DNA of 47,450 nt from RBG-16-66-20 sp049651845 (GCA_049651845.1 JBASCW010000060.1:1-47450); one strand, 5' to 3'; positions 18,854 through 27,554 are shown, counted from the stretch's first letter. The notes: generated from the sequence alone by a model not told the origin. Made by a program: numbers and translations.

Positions 18854-20053
18854 ATGTCGAAGGTGCTGATCGTCGGCGCGGGCGGCGTCGGCCAGGTCGT
18901 GGCGCACAAGTGCGCGCAGCGTCCCGAGGTGTTCTCCGAGATCACGCTCGCCAGCCGCACCGAGGAAAAGTGCCGGCGCATCGCCGCGCAGATCGAGCGG
19001 CCGATCCGCACCGCGCAGGTGGACGCCGACGACGTGCCGCAGATGGTCGCGCTCATCGAGCGCGTCAAGCCGAAGATCGTGATCAACGTGGCGCTGCCGT
19101 ACCAGGACCTGCACATCATGGACGCCTGCCTCGCCACCGGCGTCGACTACCTCGACACCGCGAACTACGAGCCGCTGGACGAGGCCAAGTTCGAGTACAA
19201 GTGGCAGTGGGCCTACCACGACCGCTTCAAGGAGAAGGGCATCATGGCGCTGCTGGGCTCGGGCTTCGACCCGGGCGTCACCAACGTCTACACCGCCTGG
19301 CTGCACAAGCACGAGTTCGACGAGATCGAGACGCTCGACATCGTCGACGCCAACGCCGGCAGCCACGGCCAGCCGTTCGCGACGAACTTCAATCCTGAGA
19401 TCAATATCCGCGAGATCACGCAGCGCGGCCGCTACTGGGATGGCGTGAAAAAGGTCTGGGCGGAAACGGATCCCTTATCCGTCAAGCGCCCCTTCGACTT
19501 CCCCGAGGGCATCGGGCCGATGAGCATCTACCTCCTCTACCACGAGGAGCTGGAGTCCATCGCGAAGCACTTCCCGAAGCTCAGGCGCGCGCGCTTCTGG
19601 ATGACTTTCTCGGAGAACTACCTCAACCACCTGCGCGTGCTGGCGAACGTCGGCATGACGCGCATCGATCCGGTGCGCTTCCAGGGCGTGGACATCGTGC
19701 CGATCCAGTTCCTCAAGGCGCTGCTGCCCGACCCGGCGAGCCTCGGGCCGCTCACCAAGGGCCGGACCTGCATCGGCTGCGTGGCGACCGGCAGCAAGGG
19801 CGGAAAGAGGAAGACCTCCTTCATCTACAACATCTGCGACCACGAGGCCTGCTACCGCGAGGTGAAGTCGCAGGCGATCTCCTACACCACCGGCGTGCCC
19901 GCCGCGGTGGGCGCAGAGATGATGCTGACGGGCAAGTGGCGCGGCGCGGGCGTGTTCAACATGGAGCAGTTCGACCCGGATCCCTTCCTCGAGGTGATCG
20001 GCCCGCGCGGCCTGCCCTGGAAAGTGGTCCCGTTCGATGCAGCCATGGACTGA
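18854..20053 (+). CDS. Carboxynorspermidine/carboxyspermidine dehydrogenase
   Basis: A saccharopine-dehydrogenase-family protein of 399 residues. The N-terminal Rossmann fold has VLIVGAGGVGQVVAHKCAQR (glycines 8, 10, 13). INVALPYQDLHIMDACLATG and GFDPGVTNVYTAWL are typical of carboxynorspermidine dehydrogenase (CANSDH, the Lys1-like product of vibrios and Campylobacter). The enzyme condenses a diamine (putrescine or diaminopropane) with aspartate semialdehyde and reduces the imine with NADPH. The neighbours SpeA, SpeB and the decarboxylase point to putrescine as the amine and carboxyspermidine as product. True saccharopine (lysine) metabolism is unlikely in this context. RBS GGGGAACGGCAACC. 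Confidence 0.93.
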   Translation: MSKVLIVGAGGVGQVVAHKCAQRPEVFSEITLASRTEEKCRRIAAQIERPIRTAQVDADDVPQMVALIERVKPKIVINVALPYQDLHIMDACLATGVDYLDTANYEPLDEAKFEYKWQWAYHDRFKEKGIMALLGSGFDPGVTNVYTAWLHKHEFDEIETLDIVDANAGSHGQPFATNFNPEINIREITQRGRYWDGVKKVWAETDPLSVKRPFDFPEGIGPMSIYLLYHEELESIAKHFPKLRRARFWMTFSENYLNHLRVLANVGMTRIDPVRFQGVDIVPIQFLKALLPDPASLGPLTKGRTCIGCVATGSKGGKRKTSFIYNICDHEACYREVKSQAISYTTGVPAAVGAEMMLTGKWRGAGVFNMEQFDPDPFLEVIGPRGLPWKVVPFDAAMD

Positions 20054-21209
20054 GCGATTCAGCCGGCTCGACACGAGCCGGTTGCCTTCACCGTGCTTTG
20101 TCGTCGATGAGGTCGCGGTCGAAGAGAACCTGGCGCTCTTGAACAAGGTCCAAAGAGACAGTGGAGCCAGAGTCCTGCTGGCTCTCAAGGCCTTCTCCAT
20201 GTGGAGCCTCGGGCCGCTGGTGGCGAAATATCTCTCTGGAACCTGCGCGAGCGGCGTGCACGAGGCAAGGCTCGGGCGCGAATGCTTCGGCGGTACGGTG
20301 CACACGTATTCCGCCGCATATAGCGAAGCCGACCTGAAACAGGTTCTCGAGCTCTCGGACCATGTCGTTTTCAACACGCCGGGCCAATGGCAGCGCTTCC
20401 GGCATCTTTGCGAGTCGATTGCGAAGACAAGGAACAGCCTCAGGTTCGGACTGCGGGTCAATCCGGAGCACTCGGAGGGACACACCGCGCTCTACGATCC
20501 CAGCGCGCCGTACTCGCGGCTCGGCACGCCGCGCGGCGAGATCAAGCCGGGCGACCTCGAGGGCTTGAGCGGCCTTCACTTCCACACGCTGTGCGAGCAG
20601 GACTTTCCGCCGCTCGAGCGGACCCTCAAGGTGTTCGAGGACAGGTTCGGCGAGCTGCTCGAGGGCATGGAGTGGGTCAACATGGGCGGCGGACACCACA
20701 TCACGCGCCCGGGCTACCAGGTGGATGCTTTGATTTCTCTTGTCAAAGAGTTTTCCAGGAAGCACGAAGTCCAGGTGTACCTCGAACCCGGTGAAGCGAT
20801 CGCGTGGAAGGCCGGCGTGCTGGTGGCCGAAGTGCTCGATACGATGCGCAACGGCATGCCGATCGCGATCCTCGACACCTCGGCGACCTGCCACATGCCC
20901 GACGTGCTGGAGATGCCGTACCGGCCCTCGATCATCGGCGCGGGCGAGGCGGGCGCGAAGCAGCACACCTACCGCCTGGGCGGCCAGTCCTGCCTCGCGG
21001 GCGACGTGATCGGCGACTTCTCGTTCGACGCGCCGCTCGCGGTCGGCCAGCGGCTGGTGTTCGAGGACATGGCCTACTATTCGATGGTGAAGACCACCAC
21101 CTTCAACGGCGTGCGGCTGCCCTCGATCGCGATCTGGAACTCCGCGAGCGGCGCGCTGCGCGTGGTGCGCGACTTCGGCTACGAGGACTTCAAGGGCAGG
21201 CTGTCTTGA
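20037..21209 (+). CDS. nspC: Carboxynorspermidine/carboxyspermidine decarboxylase
   Basis: A PLP alanine-racemase-fold decarboxylase of 390 residues that converts carboxyspermidine (or carboxynorspermidine) to spermidine (norspermidine). Lys51 in LLALKAFSMWSLG is the PLP lysine. Family marks are CASGVHEARLG, LHFHTLCEQDF, NMGGGHHITRPGY, YLEPGEAIAW and the catalytic cysteine region SATCHMPDVLEMPYRP. The start lies inside the dehydrogenase gene (17-bp overlap), so the two are translationally coupled. It is distinct from ornithine or diaminopimelate decarboxylase by the HHITRPGY and CHMPDVLEMP motifs. Confidence 0.94.
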   Translation: MQPWTERFSRLDTSRLPSPCFVVDEVAVEENLALLNKVQRDSGARVLLALKAFSMWSLGPLVAKYLSGTCASGVHEARLGRECFGGTVHTYSAAYSEADLKQVLELSDHVVFNTPGQWQRFRHLCESIAKTRNSLRFGLRVNPEHSEGHTALYDPSAPYSRLGTPRGEIKPGDLEGLSGLHFHTLCEQDFPPLERTLKVFEDRFGELLEGMEWVNMGGGHHITRPGYQVDALISLVKEFSRKHEVQVYLEPGEAIAWKAGVLVAEVLDTMRNGMPIAILDTSATCHMPDVLEMPYRPSIIGAGEAGAKQHTYRLGGQSCLAGDVIGDFSFDAPLAVGQRLVFEDMAYYSMVKTTTFNGVRLPSIAIWNSASGALRVVRDFGYEDFKGRLS

Positions 21210-22057
21210 GGTTTTTCGAATCGGAGATTCCGCTCTTGAAGCCCGCGCAGGCGCGCTTTCACGTCGTGCCCGTGCCCTACGAGAAGACCGTGTCCTATGG
21301 CAACGGCACGGCGAAAGGACCGGGCGCGATCATCGAGGCCTCCAGCCAGCTCGAGCGCTTCGACGGCTCGAGCGACCCCGGCGCCGAGGGCATCTACACC
21401 TGGCCGGCCGTGGATTGCTCGCGGGAGCCGGAAAGGGTTCTGGCAGACATCGCTTCCGCGGTCAAAGGCATCCTGGAACTGGGGAAGTTCCCGGTGGTCC
21501 TCGGCGGCGAGCACACGGTGACCTGGGGCGTGATCAAGGGCTACCTGGACGCGGGTGTGAAGGATTTCGGCGTGGTGCAGATCGACGCGCACGCCGACCT
21601 GCGCGACGCCTACGAGGGCGACAAGTACAGCCACGCGAGCGTGATGCGGCGCGTGGTGGAGGCCGGGGTCCCGCTGGTGCAGCTGGGAGTCCGGGCGTTC
21701 TGCGAGGAGGAACGCGCAGCGCGCGGGAAGCACGAGGTCCGTGCCTTCGATGCCGTCGACCTTGTGCCGGGGGGAGTTTCGAAGATTTCTCTGGGCAAAG
21801 GTTTCCCGAAGAAAGTCTTCTTCACCGTCGATGTGGACGGCATCGACCCCTCGGTGCTGCCCGCCACCGGCACGCCGGTGCCCGGGGGGCTCGGCTGGTA
21901 CCAGACGCTCGGCCTGTTCGAGTCGGTCGCGCGCCAGCGCCGCCTCATCGGCTTCGACATCATGGAATTCGCCCCGATCCCGGGCTTTCACGCCTACGAT
22001 TTCGCCGCCGCGGTGCTCACCTACAAGCTGATGGGCATCGTCCAAAGGGCCGGCTAG
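21206..22057 (+). CDS. speB: Agmatinase (ureohydrolase family)
   Basis: Hydrolyses agmatine to putrescine and urea with two manganese ions. Ligand motifs are GGEHTVTWG (100-108, His103), DAHAD at 127-131, and DVDGIDPSVLPATGTPVPGG (Asp209, Asp211). The usual GGDHS is GGEHT here. It is 283 residues, slightly short for the family. The start is a TTG at 21206 overlapping the nspC stop (TTGA); no ATG fits. It completes the arginine-agmatine-putrescine-spermidine route with the three genes before it. Arginase or guanidinobutyrase are alternatives by family, but the operon favours agmatinase. Confidence 0.92.
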   Translation: MRFFESEIPLLKPAQARFHVVPVPYEKTVSYGNGTAKGPGAIIEASSQLERFDGSSDPGAEGIYTWPAVDCSREPERVLADIASAVKGILELGKFPVVLGGEHTVTWGVIKGYLDAGVKDFGVVQIDAHADLRDAYEGDKYSHASVMRRVVEAGVPLVQLGVRAFCEEERAARGKHEVRAFDAVDLVPGGVSKISLGKGFPKKVFFTVDVDGIDPSVLPATGTPVPGGLGWYQTLGLFESVARQRRLIGFDIMEFAPIPGFHAYDFAAAVLTYKLMGIVQRAG

Positions 22058-22064
22058 GGGGCAG

Positions 22065-22094
22065 TTGCGCCTTCGGAAGCTTGTGGTTTATAGT
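22065..22094 (+). promoter_or_regulatory. Candidate promoter of the leu leader/leuA
   Basis: TTGCGC (22065-22070) and TATAGT (22089-22094) are 18 bp apart. The -10 matches consensus in five of six positions; the -35 matches only in TTG. Transcription would start close to 22101, the first base of a GTG-started leucine-rich ORF, so that ORF could be translated from a leaderless message. Confidence 0.4.
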
Positions 22095-22100
22095 GGACGC

Positions 22101-22190
22101 GTGAACGCAGCCGTCGCCCTTCTGATCGCGACCGCCGCCAGCCTGCTTCTGCTGGCTGGCCTGCTGCTGCGCCCCGCGCGCACAAAATAA
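22101..22190 (+). CDS. Leucine-rich 29-residue ORF, candidate leuA leader peptide
   Basis: GTG opens 29 codons ending in TAA at 22188-22190, 81 bp before leuA. Nine of 29 residues are leucine, in blocks of two, four and three (ALLI, SLLLLAG, LLLRP), all CTG or CTT. This is the composition of an amino-acid attenuation leader. The stem GCCAGC (22137-22142)/GCTGGC (22151-22156) lies over the leucine codons. No Shine-Dalgarno sequence precedes the GTG. The peptide would also make a single membrane helix, so a small membrane protein is the main alternative. Too short for routine gene finding. Confidence 0.45.
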   Translation: MNAAVALLIATAASLLLLAGLLLRPARTK

Positions 22191-22217
22191 CTCCCCCAAT
22201 TCGGCAGTACCCCTGAA

Positions 22218-22234
22218 CCGCCCGACCCAGGCGG
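22218..22234 (+). terminator. Small hairpin between the Leu-rich ORF and leuA
   Basis: CCGCC (22218-22222) and GGCGG (22230-22234) can form a 5-bp stem with a 7-base loop. A TCTTTT tract follows six bases later (22241-22246), which is further than in a classical terminator. It could be the attenuator stem for leuA, but the sequence alone makes only a weak case. Confidence 0.25.
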
Positions 22235-22271
22235 ACAAGGTCTTTTCGCATCCATACCCGAGGAGCGGACC

Positions 22272-23819
22272 ATGAGCACGGACAAATTGATCATTTTCGA
22301 CACCACCATGCGCGACGGCGAGCAGTCGCCCGGCGCCTCCATGACCAGGGACGAGAAGCTGCGCATCGCGCGGCAGCTCGAGCGCATGAGGGTGGACGTG
22401 ATCGAAGCCGGCTTCCCGGCGTCTTCCAACGGCGATTTCGAGGCGGTGAGCGCGGTCGCAAAGGCGATCAAGGACTCCACCGTCGCCGGCCTGTGCCGCG
22501 CCAACGACAAGGACATCCAGCGCGGCATCGACGCGCTCAAGGGCGCGAAGTCCTGGCGCATCCACACCTTCATCGCCACCAGCCCGCTGCACATGCAGAA
22601 GAAGCTGCGCCTCACGCCCGAGCAGGTGTTCGAGCAGGCCAGGCTCGCGGTGCGCTACGCGAAGAACGCCTGCCCGGACGTCGAGTTCTCGCCCGAGGAC
22701 GGCAGCCGCTCGGAGCCGGACTTCCTGTGCCGCGTGCTCGAGGCGGTGATCAAGGAGGGCGCGACCACCATCAACATCCCCGACACCGTGGGCTATGCCG
22801 TGCCGGAGCAATTTGGTGAACTGATTCTGAATTTGAGGAGAAGAATACCCAATTCCGACAAGGCGATCTGGAGCGTGCACTGCCACAACGACCTCGGCAT
22901 GGCGGTGGCGAACTCGCTCGCCGCGGTGCGCATCGGCGGCGCGCGCCAGATCGAGTGCACGGTGAACGGCCTGGGCGAGCGCGCCGGCAACACCTCGCTC
23001 GAGGAGGTGGTGATGGCGGTCCGGACGCGCAAGGATTTCTTCGGATTGACCACCGGCATCGACACCACGCAGATCGTTCCCGCCTCGCGCCTGGTGTCGC
23101 AGATCACCGGCTTCGTGGTGCAGCCGAACAAGGCAGTGGTCGGCGCCAACGCCTTCGCGCACGCCTCGGGCATTCACCAGGACGGCGTGCTCAAGGCGCG
23201 CGAGACCTACGAGATCATGACCGCCGAGGACGTGGGCTGGAGCGCCAACAAGATCGTGCTCGGCAAGCTCTCCGGGCGCACCGCCTTCCGGCAGCGCCTC
23301 AAGGAGCTCGGCGTCGAGCTCGACAACGAGGACGGCTACAACAAGGCGTTCCAGCGCTTCAAGGACCTGGCCGACAAGAAGGCCGAGATCTTCGACGAGG
23401 ACCTGCTCGCGCTGGTGGCGCAGGAGGCGGGCGCCTCGGGCGACGAGGAATGGGGCCTGGTGTCCATGCGGCAGGGAAGCGGGACGGCCGAAAAGCCTTT
23501 CGCTTCCCTGGTTTTGAAAGCAAAATCCTCTGAAATGAAGGCAGAGTCGAAAGGCGACGGCCCGGTGGATGCCACCTTCAAGGCCATCGAGTCGGTCGCC
23601 AAGAGCGGCGCCGAGCTGCTGCTGTACTCGGTCAATGCCGTGACGCAGGGCACCGAAAGCCAGGGCGAGGTCACGGTGCGGCTCGCCAGGGGCGGGCGCA
23701 TCGTCAACGGCGTCGGCGCCGACACCGACATCGTGGTCGCCTCCGCGAAGGCCTACATCAGCGCGCTCAACAAGCTCGCGAGCAAGATGGAGCGGCTCAA
23801 CCCGCAGCACCAGCTGTGA
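22272..23819 (+). CDS. leuA: 2-isopropylmalate synthase
   Basis: First committed enzyme of leucine synthesis: condenses acetyl-CoA with 2-oxoisovalerate. The 515-residue protein has the TIM-barrel catalytic domain with the metal/general-base motif FDTTMRDGEQSPGASM at 9-24 and the HCHNDLGMAVANSLA signature. A subdomain linker and a C-terminal LeuA dimer/allosteric domain (about 390-515) that binds leucine for feedback follow. The ATG at 22272 has GAGGAGCGG upstream. In many Burkholderiales leuA follows pssA directly; here the polyamine operon lies between them. The DUF4124 gene overlaps its stop. Confidence 0.97.
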   Translation: MSTDKLIIFDTTMRDGEQSPGASMTRDEKLRIARQLERMRVDVIEAGFPASSNGDFEAVSAVAKAIKDSTVAGLCRANDKDIQRGIDALKGAKSWRIHTFIATSPLHMQKKLRLTPEQVFEQARLAVRYAKNACPDVEFSPEDGSRSEPDFLCRVLEAVIKEGATTINIPDTVGYAVPEQFGELILNLRRRIPNSDKAIWSVHCHNDLGMAVANSLAAVRIGGARQIECTVNGLGERAGNTSLEEVVMAVRTRKDFFGLTTGIDTTQIVPASRLVSQITGFVVQPNKAVVGANAFAHASGIHQDGVLKARETYEIMTAEDVGWSANKIVLGKLSGRTAFRQRLKELGVELDNEDGYNKAFQRFKDLADKKAEIFDEDLLALVAQEAGASGDEEWGLVSMRQGSGTAEKPFASLVLKAKSSEMKAESKGDGPVDATFKAIESVAKSGAELLLYSVNAVTQGTESQGEVTVRLARGGRIVNGVGADTDIVVASAKAYISALNKLASKMERLNPQHQL

Positions 23820-24247
23820 GGCCCCTGGCGCTTGCGCTGCTGCTCGTCGCGCTGCCCGCACAGGCGCAGATGTACAAGTGCGTGGACGCGCGCGGCGTCA
23901 CGCAGTACTCGGACAAGCCCTGCGCCGACGGCAAGGGCAAGGCGGTGGACATCCGCGCCCAGCCGCCGATCTCGGGCAAGCTGCAGGGCTCCGGCGACCC
24001 GGGCGCAGCCGAGCGCGACTTCCAGCGCCGCCGGATCGAGAGCGCGCGCGAGGAAGAGGCCGTCGCGGCCCGGGCCGAGCAGCAGAAGCGGCGCTGCGCC
24101 GCGATGCACTCGCAGCTCGACTCCCTGACGCGCTACAGCACCATCTCGAAGATGAACGAGAAGGGCGAGCGCGTCTACATGGACGACGCCACGCGCAACG
24201 CGCAAGTCGAACAGCTGAAATCGGCGATCGCGCGCGACTGCCGCTAA
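23816..24247 (+). CDS. DUF4124 domain periplasmic protein
   Basis: A 143-residue exported protein. The GTG start overlaps the leuA stop (GTGA) and gives a short signal peptide, RPLALALLLVALPAQAQ, cut at about AQA. The mature N-terminus MYKCVDARGVTQYSDKPC is the DUF4124 core (a Y-K-C-x-D...G-x-x-x-Y-S-D-x-P-C pattern with two cysteines that may form a disulfide). A charged helical tail follows with two further cysteines, one at the C-terminal DCR. Function unknown; such proteins are common in the betaproteobacterial envelope. The 3' end overlaps the convergent DUF2069 gene by the stop codons. Confidence 0.85.
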   Translation: MRPLALALLLVALPAQAQMYKCVDARGVTQYSDKPCADGKGKAVDIRAQPPISGKLQGSGDPGAAERDFQRRRIESAREEEAVAARAEQQKRRCAAMHSQLDSLTRYSTISKMNEKGERVYMDDATRNAQVEQLKSAIARDCR

Positions 24248-24609
24248 CCGCGCCGCGTCATGCGCGCGTAGGCCACGACCGCGGCGAAGACGGCCAGGCT
24301 CAGGACGGCCTCGAGGCCGGCGAGCAGTTGCGAGGTGCCGCGCTCGCTCCAGGCGCGCACCACGCCTTCTGCGAGGTAGGCGAGCACCAGCATCGAGCAC
24401 CATTGATACGCGCGCCGCTGTCCCTGAACGACTCCTGGCAGGAAAAAAGCCAAGGGTAGGCCTTTCAGCGCGATGTACGAGCCGCCCGGCCGCAGCGGCG
24501 CGAGCCACAGCTCCCAGGCGAGGCAGAGGACGATCAGGGCAACGAGCGACGCCGAGGCAACCAGCCGCAGCGCCCGCGCCGCGCGCGGCGTCCTATCCGT
24601 ACTCGCCAC
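24244..24609 (-). CDS. DUF2069 inner-membrane protein
   Basis: A 121-residue protein with four predicted membrane helices: SLVALIVLCLAWELWLAP, ALKGLPLAFFLPGVVQG, YQWCSMLVLAYLAEGVVRAW and LEAVLSLAVFAAVVAYAR. The LP-rich second segment and the EG/E in helix three are typical of DUF2069. Function unknown. It starts inside the end of the GFA gene and runs convergent to DUF4124, sharing three bases of stop codon. It is the last of three linked minus-strand genes. Confidence 0.82.
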   Translation of the reverse strand: MASTDRTPRAARALRLVASASLVALIVLCLAWELWLAPLRPGGSYIALKGLPLAFFLPGVVQGQRRAYQWCSMLVLAYLAEGVVRAWSERGTSQLLAGLEAVLSLAVFAAVVAYARMTRRG

Positions 24610-24976
24610 GGCCTTCGGGGTAGTGCTGCTCCCAGTTGCGGCCGTCGATTTTGCGCACGCCGGTGATTTCGAAGCTGCCCGGGTCGAGGCAGCGCGCGTT
24701 GACGCTGTAGCCGTCCGGGTGCGAGCGCGGCACGTAGAACGACTTGATGCCGCAGTGCGAGCAGAAATAGTGCTTCGCCGTCTTCGTATTGAACTGATAA
24801 TTGGTCAGCGCCTCCTCGCCCTGCAGCAGCCTGAACTGCTCCTTCTTCAGGACCAGGTGCTGATAGCCGGTCCTGCCGCACATCGAGCAGTTGCACTCGC
24901 CGACCTCGATCTGCGCGGGCGCCATGACCTCGAAGCGCACGCGGCCGCAGTGGCAGCCGCCGGTGTGTTTCGTCAT
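24593..24976 (-). CDS. GFA-family zinc protein (glutathione-dependent formaldehyde-activating type)
   Basis: A 127-residue cysteine-rich protein with the CENP-V/GFA fold. Zinc sites are formed by HTGGCHCGRVRF, GECNCSMCGRTGY and YFCSHCGIKSFY. The fold hosts S-hydroxymethyl-glutathione synthase and many relatives of unknown activity; a specific role cannot be read from the sequence. The ATG at 24976 overlaps the wrbA stop (ATGA); another ATG lies five codons upstream. Co-transcription with wrbA and DUF2069 is likely. Confidence 0.88.
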   Translation of the reverse strand: MTKHTGGCHCGRVRFEVMAPAQIEVGECNCSMCGRTGYQHLVLKKEQFRLLQGEEALTNYQFNTKTAKHYFCSHCGIKSFYVPRSHPDGYSVNARCLDPGSFEITGVRKIDGRNWEQHYPEGRGEYG

Positions 24977-25566
24977 GTCGCCAGTTTGCATGCGATCTCC
25001 GCCAGGCGCTTGCCCTGCGCTACGCAGAGCGCGCGCTCTGCGTCCGAGACCGGCTGGTCGTCGGCGATGCCGCCGAAGTGGCTCGGCCCGTAGGGCGTGC
25101 CGCCGGTGCGCGTCGCGTTGAGCTCGGCGTTGGTGTAGGGCAGGCCGACGATGAGCATACCGTGGTGCAACAGCGGCAGCATCATCGACAGCAGCGTCGC
25201 CTCCTGACCGCCGTGCAGCGCGCCGGTGGAGGTGAACACGCAGGCCGGCTTGCCGGCGAGCGTGCCCTTGAGCCAGAGCGGGCCGGTGCCGTCCAAGAAG
25301 GCCTTCAGCGGCGCGGCCATGTTGCCGAAGCGCGTCGGGCTGCCGAGCGCGAGCCCGGCGCATTCCTCGAGGTCGCGGTTCTCGCAATAAGGCGGTCCCT
25401 GATCCGGGATCGGCGCGACCTCTCCGGCGAAACCCGCGGAGACCTTCGGCACGGTGCGCAGCCGCGACTGTGCGCCCGGCACGCGCTCCACGCCCTCGGC
25501 GATGAGCTCGGCCATGCGCCGCACCGAGCCGCCCGCGCTGTAGTAGAGGACCAGGATCTCGACCAT
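24973..25566 (-). CDS. wrbA: NAD(P)H:quinone oxidoreductase, WrbA type
   Basis: A 197-residue flavodoxin-like enzyme that reduces quinones with two electrons and protects against redox stress. The FMN phosphate loop is YYSAGGSVRRMAE; GSPTRFGNMAAPLKAFLDGT and TGALHGGQEATLLSMMLPLL are WrbA signatures, and MLIVGLPY closes the FMN site. The ATG at 25566 gives the expected MVEILVLYYS start. It is divergent from pyrF with only 22 bp between, so the promoters overlap. Confidence 0.93.
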   Translation of the reverse strand: MVEILVLYYSAGGSVRRMAELIAEGVERVPGAQSRLRTVPKVSAGFAGEVAPIPDQGPPYCENRDLEECAGLALGSPTRFGNMAAPLKAFLDGTGPLWLKGTLAGKPACVFTSTGALHGGQEATLLSMMLPLLHHGMLIVGLPYTNAELNATRTGGTPYGPSHFGGIADDQPVSDAERALCVAQGKRLAEIACKLAT

Positions 25567-25588
25567 GCCTGTATCATAGCGCCCCGAT

Positions 25589-26317
25589 ATGCAGGCAAAC
25601 CCGGGCGCCCTTCCTGGCGCGGAGCCGCGGCACGAGCGCCTGATCGCCGCGCTCGACGTGCCGAACGCGGCCGACGCGCGGCAGCTGGTGGACAAGCTGG
25701 GCGACGCGGTTTCGTTCTACAAGATCGGCCTCGAGCTCTCCACCTCCGGCGAGTATTACGCGCTGCTCGACTGGCTGGTGAAGCGCGGCAAGCGCGTGTT
25801 CTGCGACCTCAAGCTGCACGACATCCCGGAGACCGTGCGCCGCGCCGTGGCCAACTTGCGCGGGCGCGGCGTCACGTTCCTCACCGTGCACGCCGACCGC
25901 GGCGTGCTGGATGCCGCCGCGCAGGAGAAAGGCGAGATCAAGGTGCTCGGGGTCACCGTGCTGACGAGCACGAGCCAGGCCGACCTGGCCGAGCAGGGCT
26001 ATCCGGGCGCGATGGACGATCTCGTTCTGAAGCGTGCGGACATGGTCGCGGAGTCGGGGTGCGATGGCGTCATCACCTCCGGTCTGGAAGTCTCGAAAAT
26101 AAAATCCAGGTTCGGCTCGCGGCTGCTCGCAGTCACGCCCGGCATCCGGCCCGCGGGCGGCGACGCGGCCGACCAGAAGCGTGTGGTGGACGTGGCGACC
26201 GCGTTCCGCAACGGCGCCGACTACATCGTCGTGGGCCGGCCGATCCGCGACGCCAGGGATCCCGCAGAAGCAGCGCGGGCGATCCAGGCGACGATCTCCT
26301 CGATTTTCGAAAGATAG
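25589..26317 (+). CDS. pyrF: Orotidine 5'-phosphate decarboxylase
   Basis: Last step of UMP synthesis. The 242-residue TIM barrel has the catalytic array Asp73-Lys75-Asp78 in FCDLKLHDIPETV. Other marks are ALDVPNAADA near the start, TVHADRG, LAVTPGIRP and VVGRPI (phosphate loop). This is the short type I (E. coli-like) enzyme. A TTG-started nucleoside transporter follows after three bases, linking synthesis and uptake of pyrimidines. Confidence 0.96.
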   Translation: MQANPGALPGAEPRHERLIAALDVPNAADARQLVDKLGDAVSFYKIGLELSTSGEYYALLDWLVKRGKRVFCDLKLHDIPETVRRAVANLRGRGVTFLTVHADRGVLDAAAQEKGEIKVLGVTVLTSTSQADLAEQGYPGAMDDLVLKRADMVAESGCDGVITSGLEVSKIKSRFGSRLLAVTPGIRPAGGDAADQKRVVDVATAFRNGADYIVVGRPIRDARDPAEAARAIQATISSIFER

Positions 26318-26320
26318 AAC

Positions 26321-27526
26321 TTGCAGTCCGTACTGGGCATCGGCGGCCTTCTCCTGATTGCCTGGATCCTCAGCGAGAAGCGCAAGGCCGTGCCCTGGCG
26401 CGCGGTGGTTGCCGGCATCGCGCTGCAGCTCGTGCTTGCGGTCCTGCTTCTCAAGCTGCCCTATGCGAAGGACGCGTTTCTCGCGCTCAATGACGTTCTG
26501 ACTGCGCTGGAGAAAGCCACGCAAGCGGGCACGTCGCTCGTGTTCGGCTACCTCGGCGGCGGCACGGCGCCGTTCGCCGTGACGGAAGCGAGCGCGACCT
26601 TCGTGCTCGCGTTCCGCGCGCTGCCCATCGTCCTCGTCATGAGCGCGATCTCGGCGCTGCTGTTTCACTGGGGCGTGCTGCAGTGGATCGTGCGCGGCAT
26701 CTCCTGGCTGCTCGAGCGCGCGATGGGCGTGGGCGGCGTGGTGGGCCTCTCCACCGCCGCCAACGTCTTCGTGGGCATGGTCGAGGCGCCGCTCTTCGTG
26801 CGGCCCTGGCTCGCGCGCGTGACGCGCGGCGAGCTCTTTGCGATCATGGCCTGCGGCATGGCCTCGATCGCGGGCACGGTGCTGTTCCTGTACGGCAGCG
26901 TCCTCGGCAAGGTGCTCCCGGACGCCGTGGCGCACCTGCTCATCGCCTCGATCGTCTCCGCCCCCGCGGCGCTGGTGGTGTCCTTCCTCATGGTGCCGCC
27001 CGAGGGCGAAGCGACCGGCGGCCAGATGGACCTCAAGTCCGAGGCCGCGAGCAGCATGGACGCGCTCACGCAGGGCACGCTCGCCGGTGCGCAGCTGCTC
27101 GTGAACATCGTGGCCATGCTGATCGTGTTCGTGGCGCTGGTGACACTGGTGAACTTGGCGATCGCACCCTACACGCTGCAGGGCGCGCTTGGCTGGGCGC
27201 TCGCGCCGCTCGCCTGGCTCGCGGGCATTCCCTGGTCCGAGGCGCAGGCCGCGGGCGCGCTGCTCGGCACCAAGACCGTGCTCAACGAACTGGTTGCGTA
27301 CTTCGACCTGGCGCAGGCCACCGGCCTATCCGAGCGCAGCAAGCTGCTCATGACCTACGCGCTCTGCGGCTTCGCCAACTTCGGCTCGCTCGGCATCATG
27401 ATCGGCGGCATGAGCACCATGTGCCCCGAGCGCCGGCCCGAAATCGTCGCGCTCGGCCTAAAATCCATCGTCGCCGGCACGCTCGCGACCTGCCTCACGG
27501 CCGCTACGGTCGGGCTGATTGTCTAG
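26321..27526 (+). CDS. Concentrative nucleoside transporter (NupC family)
   Basis: A 401-residue inner-membrane symporter of the CNT family, with about ten hydrophobic segments. The signature gates are present: GLSTAANVFVGMVEAPLFVR and MACGMASIAGTVLFLYG in the first repeat, GTKTVLNELVAYFDL and YALCGFANFGSLGIMIGGM in the second. It takes up nucleosides with protons or sodium ions. The start is TTG at 26321, three bases after pyrF. An operon with pyrF fits pyrimidine nucleoside salvage, though purine nucleosides cannot be excluded. Confidence 0.9.
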   Translation: MQSVLGIGGLLLIAWILSEKRKAVPWRAVVAGIALQLVLAVLLLKLPYAKDAFLALNDVLTALEKATQAGTSLVFGYLGGGTAPFAVTEASATFVLAFRALPIVLVMSAISALLFHWGVLQWIVRGISWLLERAMGVGGVVGLSTAANVFVGMVEAPLFVRPWLARVTRGELFAIMACGMASIAGTVLFLYGSVLGKVLPDAVAHLLIASIVSAPAALVVSFLMVPPEGEATGGQMDLKSEAASSMDALTQGTLAGAQLLVNIVAMLIVFVALVTLVNLAIAPYTLQGALGWALAPLAWLAGIPWSEAQAAGALLGTKTVLNELVAYFDLAQATGLSERSKLLMTYALCGFANFGSLGIMIGGMSTMCPERRPEIVALGLKSIVAGTLATCLTAATVGLIV

Positions 27527-27554
27527 TCGTGGACAAGTCCCTCGAGGAGATCGC

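Noticed and set aside
22017..23861. 614-codon minus-strand ORF opposite leuA
   Set aside because: Shadow of leuA with unnatural composition.
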